Source: Lactobacillus isalae (GTDB lineage: Bacteria > Bacillota > Bacilli > Lactobacillales > Lactobacillaceae). From it: a DNA stretch of 64,000 nt. Shown piece after piece: positions 23,279 through 31,905 of the stretch (position 1 is its first letter; the number at the start of each line of letters is the position of its first letter). Location: NCBI RefSeq assembly GCF_947539375.1, contig NZ_OX443569.1, forward strand, positions 620,001-684,000, in the 5' to 3' direction. The notes under the pieces are model-generated. The model worked only from the letters and a program-made list of their open reading frames with translations. It ran no database searches and had not been told where the DNA came from. The position numbers were made by a program, and so were the translations under genes.

Positions 23279-24574
23279 ATGGGAAGCATTACAATTTCAT
23301 GGCTTGCTGCCTTGTTTGGGCTAGCACTGGCAATTTTTTTGATCTTTAAACGAATTAATCCAGTTTACGCACTTTTTGCTGGTGCAATAATTGGATGCTT
23401 AATTGGAGGTGCGTCATTTGCACAAACCGTTTCAATTATTGAAAAAGGAACGCAAAGTGTAATGGGAACTGCTATTAGAGTTTTAGCAGCTGGTGTTTTA
23501 GCCGGTGTTATGATGGAATCGGGGGCAGCTGAAACAATTGCGCATGCCATTGTTAATAAAATGGGCGAAAAATTAGCATTAATGGCCTTGGCATTATCAA
23601 CAATGATTATTACTGCAGTTGGTGTTTTTATTCCAGTGGCTGTTTTAATAGTTGCTCCAATTGCCTTGACTGTTGGTAAGAAGTCGAATATTAGTAAATT
23701 AGCATTGTTAGTTGCTCTGTCTGGTGGAGGCAAAGCAGGAAACATTATTTCTCCCAATCCTAATACAATTGCTGCAGCTAATGGCTTCCATTTATCTTTA
23801 AGTCAAGTTATGATTGTCGGTTTTATACCAGCTATATTTGGTTTAATCGTAGCTACAATTTTAAGTGGTTTTTTAAGGAAAAAGGGACCAATTGTTGAAG
23901 ATGGCGATATAAAAGAAACAGAAGAATCGAAATCTCTTATTCCACTTTCTAAAGCACTGGTGGCACCAGTGTTAGCTATTGTGCTATTGATGATTGGGCC
24001 GATTGGAAAATTAGTTCATGTTAGCTGCTTAGAAACAATTAATATTGATGCGATGTATGTTTTGCCGTTTGCATCTCTAGTTGGTGCATTAATCATGGGG
24101 AAAGGAAGACAGATACCACATTTTGTATCCAATGGCTTAAATCGAGTAGCAGGAACAGTTTTGATTTTAATCGGGGCCGGTGCAATTGCGGGTTTAATCT
24201 CAACATCTGATTTATCGATTCAAATTGTTCATTTGTTGGCCAAAATTGGCTTACCAGGTGTATATTTAGCGCCAATTTCTGGTATTTTAATGGGTCTTGC
24301 TACTGGTTCAACAAGTACTGCAGTTATTTTAGCAACAGGTTCATTTGGAAAAGCAATTTTAGCAACTGGTACTGGAGCTTTAGCAGCTGCAGCCATGGTT
24401 CATGCAGGTGCAACTGTAATTGATGAGGTACCACAAGGTAACTATTTCCATATAACCGCTCAAAGCATGCATATGACAATTAAAGAAAGAATGACCGTAA
24501 TTCCCTATGAGTTCTGTGTGGGATTAACAATGACGGTCGTAGCAACTATCTTATATGGATTTATTTTAAAGTAG
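23279..24574 (+). CDS. GntP-family permease (probable glycerate transporter)
   Basis: A 431-aa very hydrophobic permease of the gluconate:H+ symporter family, about 12 membrane segments. GGGKAGNIISPNPNTIAAANGFH is the conserved central GntP motif, and TGSTSTAVILATGSFGKA lies in the C-terminal half. ATG 23279 is chosen because TAGGAG lies 8-9 nt upstream; an ATG at 23255 would include the RBS in the coding region. It is followed 13 nt later by a glycerate kinase and is divergent from a CdaR regulator, so D-glycerate (or a related aldonate) is the likely cargo. Confidence 0.88.
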   Translation: MGSITISWLAALFGLALAIFLIFKRINPVYALFAGAIIGCLIGGASFAQTVSIIEKGTQSVMGTAIRVLAAGVLAGVMMESGAAETIAHAIVNKMGEKLALMALALSTMIITAVGVFIPVAVLIVAPIALTVGKKSNISKLALLVALSGGGKAGNIISPNPNTIAAANGFHLSLSQVMIVGFIPAIFGLIVATILSGFLRKKGPIVEDGDIKETEESKSLIPLSKALVAPVLAIVLLMIGPIGKLVHVSCLETINIDAMYVLPFASLVGALIMGKGRQIPHFVSNGLNRVAGTVLILIGAGAIAGLISTSDLSIQIVHLLAKIGLPGVYLAPISGILMGLATGSTSTAVILATGSFGKAILATGTGALAAAAMVHAGATVIDEVPQGNYFHITAQSMHMTIKERMTVIPYEFCVGLTMTVVATILYGFILK

Positions 24575-24587
24575 GAAAGAAATAAAA

Positions 24588-25718
24588 ATGACTAAATATG
24601 TATTAGCTCCAGATTCTTTTAAAGAAAGTATGACTGCTAAAGAAGTATGTGATGCTATGGAAGTTGGAATTAGAAAAGTAGAAGAAGATGCAGAGATAAT
24701 CAAGGTACCGATGGCCGATGGTGGCGAAGGCACAGTCGATTCTTTAGTAGATGCAACTAATGGAAAAAAGATTACCTTAGAAGTTACTGGACCATTGGGA
24801 AATAAGGTAAAGGCTTACTATGGTTTATTAGGAGATGGAAAAAGTGCAGTTATTGAAATGGCCAAGGCTAGTGGATTAGAAATCGTGCCTAAAAACAGGC
24901 GTAATCCATTAATTACTACCACTTATGGAACTGGTGAATTAATTAAAGATGCTCTTGATCACAAAGTTAAAGAAATTATCATTGGTTTAGGTGGCAGTAG
25001 TACTAATGATGGTGGTAGTGGAATGGCACAAGCACTTGGTGCACATTTATTGGATAAAAACAATCAAGAAATTCCTTGGGGCGGAGGAAATTTAGATAAA
25101 TTAGCTAAAATTGACATCAATAATCTAGATCCGCGTTTGAAGAATGTAAAAATTATTCTAGCAAGTGATGTAACTAATCCGCTAATTGGTCCAGAAGGAG
25201 CTTCAAATATTTTTGGTCCGCAAAAAGGTGCAACTCCAGAAATGGTTGAACAACTTGAGAGCAATTTAAAGAAGTATGCACAAGTAATTAAAAAGTATTT
25301 ATGCAAGGATGTAGCGCAAAAAGCAGGAGCAGGAGCTGCTGGTGGTTTGGGTGCAGGATTAATGGCTTTTACAACTTGTGAAATGCATCAAGGTATTGAG
25401 ATTGCAATTCAAGTAACTCAATTAGAAAAGAAGGTCAAGAATGCAGATTATGTTTTTACCGGAGAAGGCGGAACGGATTTCCAAACAAAATTTGGAAAAA
25501 CCCCTTACGGTGTAGCAAAACTAGGCAAAAAATATCATAAACCAGTAATTTCGTTAGCCGGCTATCTTGGTAAAGGAATTAATAGTTTGTATGACGAAGG
25601 TTTTACTGCAATATTTGGTATTCTTCCTAGTGCTTGCAGTCTTGAAAAGGCTCTGAAAGATGGCCCTATTAATGTAAGCCGAACAACGGAAAATGTAGTT
25701 CGCTTACTTAAGTTTTAA
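24588..25718 (+). CDS. glxK: Glycerate kinase (GckA/GlxK family)
   Basis: A 376-aa type-I glycerate kinase. It begins YVLAPDSFKESMTAKEV and has PMADGGEGTVDSL, GLGGSSTNDGGSGMAQALG and FTGEGGTDFQTKFGKTP, all signatures of this family. It phosphorylates glycerate to 2- or 3-phosphoglycerate depending on subfamily, feeding glycolysis. The full length is normal. It lies 13 nt after the GntP permease in one operon under the CdaR-type regulator, giving an uptake-phosphorylation module for glycerate. Confidence 0.95.
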   Translation: MTKYVLAPDSFKESMTAKEVCDAMEVGIRKVEEDAEIIKVPMADGGEGTVDSLVDATNGKKITLEVTGPLGNKVKAYYGLLGDGKSAVIEMAKASGLEIVPKNRRNPLITTTYGTGELIKDALDHKVKEIIIGLGGSSTNDGGSGMAQALGAHLLDKNNQEIPWGGGNLDKLAKIDINNLDPRLKNVKIILASDVTNPLIGPEGASNIFGPQKGATPEMVEQLESNLKKYAQVIKKYLCKDVAQKAGAGAAGGLGAGLMAFTTCEMHQGIEIAIQVTQLEKKVKNADYVFTGEGGTDFQTKFGKTPYGVAKLGKKYHKPVISLAGYLGKGINSLYDEGFTAIFGILPSACSLEKALKDGPINVSRTTENVVRLLKF

Positions 25719-25723
25719 TTATT

Positions 25724-25792
25724 CTTTCTTACTTTACGTTAGTAATGCGATGGACTATAATCAGATTTGAAAACTAATAAAAAGTAAGAAAG
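25724..25792. repeat. Long-looped inverted repeat before the OYE gene
   Basis: CTTTCTTACTTT (25724-25735) and AAAGTAAGAAAG (25781-25792) are perfectly complementary. A second matching pair, TTAGT (25739-25743) and ACTAA (25773-25777), lies inside. No T-run follows, so it is not a normal terminator. It could be a structured 5' leader or a binding site. Confidence 0.5.
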
Positions 25793-25801
25793 AGTAAGAA
25801 A

Positions 25802-26953
25802 ATGAAGAAATTATCAGATAAAGTAACTTTTAAACATGGTGCAGTTATTAATAATCGTATGGTTCAACCACCAATGTTGACTAATAGTGGTTTGAACGGT
25901 GCAGTTACTGATGATACGCTTGCTTACTGGAAAGCACGTGCAAATTCAGCAGGTCTAGTAATCTCAGAATATAATTATGTTAGTCCAGCAGGCGGTCCAG
26001 CAATTACTTGGACAGATGATCGAACTCAATTAGCGGTTTATGATGATAAATTTTTACCTGGCTTGACCAAAATGGCAAAGACAATGAAGTCAGGCGGCAA
26101 TAAAGCACTTCTTCAAATTGTCCACACTGGACGAGAAGCAAATTATCGCGCTCACTTGGGCTTACCAGTATATGCTCCTGATACGGCAAACTATCCATTT
26201 TTGCCTTATGGAGTCCAAGCCTTCACGACTGAACAAGTCGATCAAGTGGTAAAAGATTTCGGAGCTGCAACTAAGCGAGCAATTGATGCTGGTTTTGATG
26301 GTGTTGAAATTCATGGAGCTAATCACTACTTAATTCAGCAATTCTTCTCCCGATTTTCTAATCACCGTGATGATAAGTGGGGAGATTATGAAGCATTTCC
26401 TCTAGCAGTTGCTAAAGAAGTATTTGAAGTAGTTAAAAAGTATGCACCTAAGAACTTTATTATTGGCTATCGTATTAGTCCTGAGGAGATTAATCCAGAT
26501 AATGTTGGTTACACTTGGCATGAGTCAACTGAATTGATTAATAAGTTAACTAATAAGTTTGACTTTGACTATATTCACTTATCACTCCCTGACTATAAGG
26601 CTAAGCCAAAAGATTCTGATAAGACTTTTGCGGGATTATTTAGACCAGTAATTGGTGATGATACGAAGTTAATTATTGTTGGGGATGTAATGAGCCAAGC
26701 AGCAGCGGAAGATGCATTAAACTATACTGACTTAGTAGCAGCTGGTCGTGCACAGTTAATTGATGCAAACTTTGCAGCTAAGGTAGTTGCTGGTAAAGGA
26801 AATGAAGTAATCACTGAAATGTCAGAAGCAGAAGAAAAGGAGCAAGCCTTAACACCTGGCTTACGTAAAGTGATGGATATGGAAACTAAGCGTCCTGATT
26901 TTGCTAAGGTTTTAAGAGAAGTTGACTATAGCAAGGCTCTTAAGGTTAAGTAA
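25802..26953 (+). CDS. Old Yellow Enzyme-family NADH:flavin oxidoreductase
   Basis: A 383-aa TIM-barrel flavoprotein. The order of motifs is family-typical: NRMVQPPMLTN near the start, IHTGRE-type segment LLQIVHTGREA, DGVEIHGANHYLIQQFFSRFSNHRDDKWG, and AAGRAQLIDANFAAKV near the C-terminus. Such enzymes reduce alpha,beta-unsaturated carbonyls or similar acceptors using FMN and NAD(P)H. In lactobacilli they are common and mostly unassigned. It appears to be a single-gene unit; the leader holds a long inverted repeat. Confidence 0.92.
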   Translation: MKKLSDKVTFKHGAVINNRMVQPPMLTNSGLNGAVTDDTLAYWKARANSAGLVISEYNYVSPAGGPAITWTDDRTQLAVYDDKFLPGLTKMAKTMKSGGNKALLQIVHTGREANYRAHLGLPVYAPDTANYPFLPYGVQAFTTEQVDQVVKDFGAATKRAIDAGFDGVEIHGANHYLIQQFFSRFSNHRDDKWGDYEAFPLAVAKEVFEVVKKYAPKNFIIGYRISPEEINPDNVGYTWHESTELINKLTNKFDFDYIHLSLPDYKAKPKDSDKTFAGLFRPVIGDDTKLIIVGDVMSQAAAEDALNYTDLVAAGRAQLIDANFAAKVVAGKGNEVITEMSEAEEKEQALTPGLRKVMDMETKRPDFAKVLREVDYSKALKVK

Positions 26954-26969
26954 ATTTATCTCTAAACAT

Positions 26970-26998
26970 TTGTCAGTTTGTTAATTCCGTTTTATAAT
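26970..26998 (+). promoter_or_regulatory. Sigma-A promoter for the small charged protein
   Basis: TTGTCA (26970-26975), 17-bp spacer, TATAAT (26993-26998). Transcription would start about 20 nt before the gene at 27025. Confidence 0.75.
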
Positions 26999-27024
26999 CA
27001 TAGAAAAAGAAAAGGATGATAACA

Positions 27025-27225
27025 ATGGGACTAACTTTTAACAATCCTAATAACTTACAACAAATGCTTGATAAATTTGCGACTGTTCCAGATCCCAAAA
27101 AGACGCCTAAAAGACCAGGCGAAGGGCTTGATAAGCCTAAAAAAGATGGTGGTCAAACTCCAAATGTCATTAATGAGGAGAAGGAACCTGAAATAAAGAG
27201 CAAAAAGAAGAAAGATAAGAAGTAG
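27025..27225 (+). CDS. Small highly charged hypothetical protein (SPJ-type disordered)
   Basis: A 66-aa protein from ATG 27025. The upstream ATG 27016 overlaps the RBS AAAGGA, so the later start is preferred. The N-terminus (GLTFNNPNNLQQMLDKFATVP) could form a short amphipathic helix. The rest is rich in K, P, E and D, ends in a lysine cluster (KSKKKKDKK) and is likely disordered. A consensus promoter and a clean terminator flank it, so it is a genuine single-gene unit. No family recognised; a nucleic-acid or ribosome-related role is possible but only a guess. Confidence 0.7.
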   Translation: MGLTFNNPNNLQQMLDKFATVPDPKKTPKRPGEGLDKPKKDGGQTPNVINEEKEPEIKSKKKKDKK

Positions 27226-27228
27226 TGT

Positions 27229-27267
27229 AAAATCCATTAAAGCAGGTCTGTTTTAGTGGATTTTTTT
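27229..27267 (+). terminator. Terminator after the small charged protein gene
   Basis: AAAATCCATTAAA pairs with TTTTAGTGGATTTT (one G-T pair), followed by T. Confidence 0.8.
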
Positions 27268-27278
27268 GATACCTTTTA

Positions 27279-27316
27279 TGTAACCGCTTTACAAAAAGCG
27301 ATAATTATTCTATTAT
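27279..27316 (+). promoter_or_regulatory. Promoter with cre-like palindrome for the second PTS operon
   Basis: TTTACA (27288-27293), 17-bp spacer, TATTAT (27311-27316). The -35 lies inside TGTAACCGCTTTACA, an inverted repeat resembling a loose cre site, suggesting catabolite control. Confidence 0.6.
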
Positions 27317-27348
27317 AGAAATGTAAATTATATATCAAATCGCAACGT

Positions 27349-27438
27349 GGATTGTAACTCTTTGAGGCATTACCACAAACGATTTATAGAAGTTAATATG
27401 CTTCTATTATTGTTTGTGATGCTTCAAGGAGTTTTTTT
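27349..27438 (+). promoter_or_regulatory. RAT antiterminator/terminator switch before the second PTS operon
   Basis: 27349-27374 begins GGATTGTAAC and ends GGCATTACC, the form of a BglG-family RAT. AACTCTTTGAGGCAT (27356-27370) pairs with ATGCTTCAAGGAGTT (27419-27433), followed by T7. The loop sequence differs from those at 9000 and 10461, so it probably answers to its own antiterminator at 27959. Confidence 0.85.
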
Positions 27439-27466
27439 GTGGCTGAGCAAACTAGAAAGGTTAAAA

Positions 27467-27946
27467 ATGTTTAGTTTGTTTAAGAAAAAGGAGAAGACAA
27501 ATATTGTTGCTCCGGTTTCTGGTAAGTTAATTGAATTGGAAAAGGTAAATGATCCTGTTTTTGCCAAGAAAATGATGGGGGACGGATTTGCGATTAAGCC
27601 AAATCTACAAGGTCAAACTTTTGATGTTTATGCACCAATTGATGCGGAAGTTGTGTCGCTTCCTTCTACAAAACATGCAGTTGGACTGAGAAATAGAGAA
27701 GGACAAGAAATTTTAATTCATATTGGAATTGATACTGTTGATTTAAAAGGCAACGGTTTTAGTTCATATATAAGTCAAGGTGATTATGTTCATCAAGGAG
27801 AAAAATTAATCTCAGTTGATGATAATGTGCTTAAGCATAATAACCTTGATGATACAGTAATGGTAATCTTGGTTAAAGGTTATGCAAATAACTTGCTTAT
27901 CAATTATGGTAACAAAGTAGATCAAGATACTAACCTAATAGAGTAG
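27467..27946 (+). CDS. PTS glucose/beta-glucoside-type EIIA protein
   Basis: A 159-aa free-standing EIIA of the glucose superfamily. It starts at ATG 27467 (RBS GAAAGG); a longer upstream frame would run through the RAT and terminator and is not real. NIVAPVSGKLIELEKVNDPVFA and the phospho-histidine H85 in ILIHIGIDTVDLKG are characteristic. It receives phosphate from HPr and passes it to the IIB domain of the IIBC permease encoded two genes later. First gene of an operon IIA - antiterminator - IIBC - Nif3-like - ChbG-like. Confidence 0.95.
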   Translation: MFSLFKKKEKTNIVAPVSGKLIELEKVNDPVFAKKMMGDGFAIKPNLQGQTFDVYAPIDAEVVSLPSTKHAVGLRNREGQEILIHIGIDTVDLKGNGFSSYISQGDYVHQGEKLISVDDNVLKHNNLDDTVMVILVKGYANNLLINYGNKVDQDTNLIE

Positions 27947-27958
27947 AGAGGGATAAAA

Positions 27959-28807
27959 ATGAGGGTTGAAAAGAAAATCAATAATAACGTGGCCGTTTGT
28001 ACAGATGGTAATGGTCAAGAATTGATTGCTTTAGGCAGAGGAATCGGTTTTCCGAAGACCCCATATGAGTTAGCTGATCTTTCTAAGATTGATATGACAT
28101 TTTATCGAGTAAATGACCAAACACTGGAATTATTGAAGACTATTCCTGGTGATGTTGTGATGGTTAGTTCACAAATTGTAAAGGAAGCACGATTAAAAAT
28201 AAAGAAAGAGTTCTCTCCAAATATTATTTTCAGCTTGGCAGATCATATTAGCTTTGCAATTGAAAGAACAAAAAGAAATGAAGTTTTTGATTTCTCGCTT
28301 TCCTATGATATTGAACATTTATACACACAAGAATATGAAATAGGTCAAGAAGCTTTAAAAATTGTGAAAGATCAACTAGGATTTGAACTTCCAAGAACTG
28401 AATCAATTGCTATCGCAATGCATTTTATTAATGCACAAGAAGGTTCAGTTAGTTTGAATCAAGTTGATGATCAAGAAATTATTGATCATATTTTAAATAT
28501 GATAATTTCTCAGTTCGAAATAGAAATTAATAAAAAAGATTTTTCTTATCATCGATTTATTCTTCATTTGCGATATATGTTAAAGCGAATTAAAGAAAAT
28601 AATCAAATTTCGGATAATTCAAGTGAAATAATGTTAAAGACGATGATTAAAGAAAATTACTCAATATATAAATGCAGTAAAAATATTGTTTCTTATATTG
28701 ATAATTCGTATAAAAGTCACACAACTGATGATGAAATGTTTTATTTAATGGTTTATATAAATCGAATTGTTTCTAAAAATATAAAAGAGGTAGAGAAAAA
28801 TGGCTAA
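27959..28807 (+). CDS. BglG/LicT-family antiterminator of the second PTS operon
   Basis: A 282-aa antiterminator with CAT RNA-binding domain (1-56: RVEKKINNNVAVCTDGNGQ...LGRGIGFPKTPYE). PRD1 (about 65-170) has LADHISFAIERTKRN and AIAMHFINAQEG. PRD2 (about 175-280) has HRFILHLRYMLKRI and a C-terminal LMVYINRIV, where the expected HI(H) is replaced by YIN. Loss of that PRD2 histidine could mean reduced HPr-dependent activation. It lies 12 nt after IIA and overlaps the permease start by 8 nt. It presumably reads the RAT at 27349. Confidence 0.92.
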   Translation: MRVEKKINNNVAVCTDGNGQELIALGRGIGFPKTPYELADLSKIDMTFYRVNDQTLELLKTIPGDVVMVSSQIVKEARLKIKKEFSPNIIFSLADHISFAIERTKRNEVFDFSLSYDIEHLYTQEYEIGQEALKIVKDQLGFELPRTESIAIAMHFINAQEGSVSLNQVDDQEIIDHILNMIISQFEIEINKKDFSYHRFILHLRYMLKRIKENNQISDNSSEIMLKTMIKENYSIYKCSKNIVSYIDNSYKSHTTDDEMFYLMVYINRIVSKNIKEVEKNG

Positions 28808-30224
28808 AAGAAATTATAGTCAGGTTGCTCAGCAAATTGTAGTTTTAGTTGGAGGGAAAGACAATATCAGTCAAGCCACGCATTGCATGACGCGATTGAG
28901 ATTAACTTTAAAAGATTCAAGTTTAGCAAAAGATGATGAGATAAAGAAATTAGATCCAGTTATTGGAATAAATAAAGTCGGTTCTCAATATCAAATTATT
29001 ATTGGCCCAGCAGTTTCGGATGTATATGATGCTGTATTACCTTATCTAAATAAGGGAGCAGCGTCAGGTGCAATAGATGATCCAGCAACTGCTGAAATTG
29101 ATAATAAAAAAGTAGATAAGAATTTCAAGTATTATGTTAATTTAGTATTTGATTATTTATCAGGCTCATTAGTACCTTTAATACCGATTTTACTAGCTGC
29201 TTCTATTTGTAAAACGATAGCAGTTGTTTCTGGACCTCAAATGTTCCATTGGGTTTCAAAATCTTCAGATTTCTTTACGTTATTTACGTTTGTAGGGGAT
29301 GCGGGATTTTACTTTTTCCCATTATTTATTGCTTGGTCAGCTGCTAAAAAGTTAAAGACAAGTATTCCAATTTCTCTCTTTTTAGGAGCAATTTTATTAC
29401 ATCCAACCTTAATGAAATTGGCTGCAAGCAAGAATCCTAACTTTTCAGTATATGGTATTCCTACAACAGCAATGAATTATTCTTCAACTGTTATTCCAAT
29501 GTTGTTAACTGTTTGGATTCTAAGCTATGTCTATAAATTAGTTAATAAGTATTGTCCAAATGTATTAAAAGTATTTCTTGTTCCAGTTGGTACATTATTA
29601 ATTATGCTTCCAATAATGTTATGTTTACTTGCCCCATTAGGTGGCTATTTAGGCAAATGGTTGGCAGAAGGAATTGTTTGGCTGGATAAAGTTGCAGGAC
29701 CATTAGCAGAAGCAATTTTAGCTGGTATTTTTGGATTACTGGTTTTGACTGGAATGCATGTTGCATTATTATCAATTGCTATCGCAAACTTTCCAATTCT
29801 TGGATACGATGCATTAGTAATGCCTGCAGGTATTTTAGGTGCATGGGCTTCATTTGGTGTAATGCTAGCATGTCTAGTTAAATTTAAGACTGCAAAGAAT
29901 AAAGAATTAACTGCTGGCTATGCAGTTACCTGGTTATTTGGTGGTGTTGGAGAACCGTTCCTTTATGGATTAGGTTTACCATATAAAACTCCACTGTTTG
30001 CATCAATTATTGGTGGTGCAATTGGAGGATTAGTTGCAGGCTTTATGAAATTAAAAATGTATGTACCAACATCTGCTAACGGAATTTACGGATTAGGAGG
30101 ATTTGTTGGTGGACCAAACAGCAATTATATTGCATTGGCTGTATCTATAGCTGTCTGTGTGATTGCTGGTTTTGTAACTATGATGTTTATGTCATTATCG
30201 GAGGAACCAGTTCATGAAAAATAG
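28800..30224 (+). CDS. PTS EIIBC permease (glucoside / amino-sugar type)
   Basis: A 474-aa membrane permease with N-terminal IIB (1-85; active C29 in HCMTRLRLTLKD) and IIC (about 105-465; FGGVGEPFLYGLGLPYKTP as the substrate loop). IIA is supplied by the separate protein at 27467. Sugar class cannot be read directly, but the downstream ChbG-like deacetylase points towards an N-acetylated or otherwise acylated disaccharide. It overlaps both neighbours (8 nt with the antiterminator, 11 nt with the Nif3-like gene), so the operon is translationally coupled. Confidence 0.92.
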   Translation: MAKRNYSQVAQQIVVLVGGKDNISQATHCMTRLRLTLKDSSLAKDDEIKKLDPVIGINKVGSQYQIIIGPAVSDVYDAVLPYLNKGAASGAIDDPATAEIDNKKVDKNFKYYVNLVFDYLSGSLVPLIPILLAASICKTIAVVSGPQMFHWVSKSSDFFTLFTFVGDAGFYFFPLFIAWSAAKKLKTSIPISLFLGAILLHPTLMKLAASKNPNFSVYGIPTTAMNYSSTVIPMLLTVWILSYVYKLVNKYCPNVLKVFLVPVGTLLIMLPIMLCLLAPLGGYLGKWLAEGIVWLDKVAGPLAEAILAGIFGLLVLTGMHVALLSIAIANFPILGYDALVMPAGILGAWASFGVMLACLVKFKTAKNKELTAGYAVTWLFGGVGEPFLYGLGLPYKTPLFASIIGGAIGGLVAGFMKLKMYVPTSANGIYGLGGFVGGPNSNYIALAVSIAVCVIAGFVTMMFMSLSEEPVHEK

Positions 30225-31080
30225 TGAAGTAATAAGTAAAGTTAAAAATTACGAACTTGGTATTGTAGATGGTAAGAAGATAGATGATACTACTACCCGT
30301 GATCAAATTGTTTATCAATATGGAGATGATCTTGAAAAAGAATGTCAAGGAATAATATTATGTGTTTATCCCAGCATAGATGTAATTAGAAAAGCAATTG
30401 ATTTAAAAGCAAACCTTATTATTACTCATGAGTCATTATTTTGGAACCATGGTGATAAAACCGATTGGTTAAAAGACAATAGAACTTTTCAACTAAAAGA
30501 AGAATTATTAAGAAAGCATCATATTGTTGTGTGGCGTAATCATGATTATTTGCATTCAGGAATTCCATTAGCTGAAGCGCCTGAGAGATATACTGATGGT
30601 ATTTTTTATGGATTTGCCAAGAATATGAATTGGACAAAGTATGTAGTAGGAGATAAGAAAAAGTACGACCATTTTCATATTCCTCAAACTACTGCAAAAA
30701 ACTTAGCTCAATATTTAATCAGAAAAATGAATTTAACTGGAACCAGAATTATTGGAAATCCAGATGCTCTAGTCTCAAAAGTTTGTATTCCATTCCACGT
30801 GTTTGGCAATGCTAATGAAGATATAAAAAATATGGATGATGATAATGTTGACTGCTATTTGACTATGGAATTGGTAGATTTTACTTTAACCGAATATGTT
30901 AAAGATTCTGCTCAACTAGGGAGAGATAAAGCAATTATCACATTAGGACATTTTAATTTTGAGGAACAGGGAATGAAATATATGGCGGAATGGTTACCTG
31001 ATGTAGTTGATCAACAAATTACAGTACGCTTTATTCAAGCAACAGATATGTATCATTTTGTAGAAAGAGAGTTGTTATGA
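30214..31080 (+). CDS. Nif3-like dinuclear-metal-centre protein
   Basis: A 288-aa Nif3/DUF34-family protein. The first half has KANLIITHESLFW, the metal-site region where most members have ITHHP. The second half has LGHFNFEEQGMKYMAEWL, matching the C-terminal GH...E metal ligands. The biochemical role of this family is unsettled, though hydrolase activity on nucleotides or metallo-chaperone roles have been proposed. Here it is embedded in a PTS operon, overlapping IIBC (11 nt) and the ChbG-like deacetylase (4 nt). That suggests a specialised sugar-related hydrolase rather than the housekeeping member. Function is inference. Confidence 0.75.
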   Translation: MKNSEVISKVKNYELGIVDGKKIDDTTTRDQIVYQYGDDLEKECQGIILCVYPSIDVIRKAIDLKANLIITHESLFWNHGDKTDWLKDNRTFQLKEELLRKHHIVVWRNHDYLHSGIPLAEAPERYTDGIFYGFAKNMNWTKYVVGDKKKYDHFHIPQTTAKNLAQYLIRKMNLTGTRIIGNPDALVSKVCIPFHVFGNANEDIKNMDDDNVDCYLTMELVDFTLTEYVKDSAQLGRDKAIITLGHFNFEEQGMKYMAEWLPDVVDQQITVRFIQATDMYHFVERELL

Positions 31081-31838
31081 AACAAATATTAATTCGTGCA
31101 GATGATCTTGGCTATTCAAGAGCCGTAAATTACGGCATCTATGATGCAATTCATAACGGAATAATTAATAATGTTGGTGTAATGGTAAATATGCCTGCAA
31201 CTGAACAGGGGTTAGATTTATTAAAGAATGAAGATATTGATTTCGGAATGCATACTGATATTACTAATGGCAAGCCGGTTCTTTCTTCAGCTCAGGTTCC
31301 GTCTTTAGTAGATAAACAGGGGAATTTTAAGCGCTCCAAAGTTTATCGAGATAATTATGGAAAGCCGGATTTTACTAATTTAGATGAAGTAGTTGCTGAA
31401 ATTGATGCTCAATATCAGCGTTTTTTAGAATTGGTTGGCAAGAAACCTGATTATTTTGAAGGCCATGCAGTTATGAGTGACAACTTTATTAAAGGATTGC
31501 ATATTGTTGCTGAAAAATATGATTTACCAATTTTAGATTTTGCTTTTGATAATAAGCCGGTTAGTTTTAAGAAAGAAACGCGTTTCAGTCCATATATGGA
31601 AAGTATGAAACCTAATTATGATCCTGAAAAGGCGTTCTTAACAATGCTTGAGCATGATGAAGAAGAAGTAATTCCAATGATGATTTGTCATCCTGGATAC
31701 CTAGATCAATATATTTTAAATACTTCTAGTTTAACTATTCCTAGAACTCAAGAAGTTGATTTTGCAATGAATCCGAAGATTAGAGAAATTATTGAAAAAG
31801 AACAGATTCACTTAGTTAGATATAGTGAATGCAAGTAA
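31077..31838 (+). CDS. ChbG/HpnK-family carbohydrate deacetylase
   Basis: A 253-aa YdjC/ChbG-family metal-dependent deacetylase. The N-terminal RADDLGYSRAVNYGI holds the metal aspartates. GMHTDIT and FEGHAVMSDN hold the histidines. ICHPGYLD near residue 200 completes the site. The family includes ChbG, which removes one acetyl group from diacetylchitobiose 6-phosphate or chitotriose so that a hydrolase can act. It is the last gene of the operon, overlapping the Nif3-like gene by 4 nt (ATGA). Together with the PTS it suggests uptake and deacetylation of an acetylated disaccharide phosphate. Confidence 0.88.
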   Translation: MKQILIRADDLGYSRAVNYGIYDAIHNGIINNVGVMVNMPATEQGLDLLKNEDIDFGMHTDITNGKPVLSSAQVPSLVDKQGNFKRSKVYRDNYGKPDFTNLDEVVAEIDAQYQRFLELVGKKPDYFEGHAVMSDNFIKGLHIVAEKYDLPILDFAFDNKPVSFKKETRFSPYMESMKPNYDPEKAFLTMLEHDEEEVIPMMICHPGYLDQYILNTSSLTIPRTQEVDFAMNPKIREIIEKEQIHLVRYSECK

Positions 31839-31842
31839 AAAT

Positions 31843-31872
31843 AAAGACCACGTCTAAAAAACGTGGTCTTTT
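31843..31872 (+). terminator. Terminator of the PTS-Nif3-ChbG operon
   Basis: AAAGACCACGT pairs with ACGTGGTCTTT, followed by T. Five nt after the stop. Confidence 0.9.
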
Positions 31873-31905
31873 GTTTAATTGAAATAGTCGAGTTTAATTA
31901 TAAGT

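Noticed and set aside
23365-23757. 130-codon minus-strand ORF inside the GntP permease
   Set aside because: It is a shadow of the permease: hydrophobic codons of the real gene read backwards, with no RBS.
27347-27466. N-terminal extension of the EIIA gene
   Set aside because: It would translate the RAT and terminator; ATG 27467 with its RBS is the true start.
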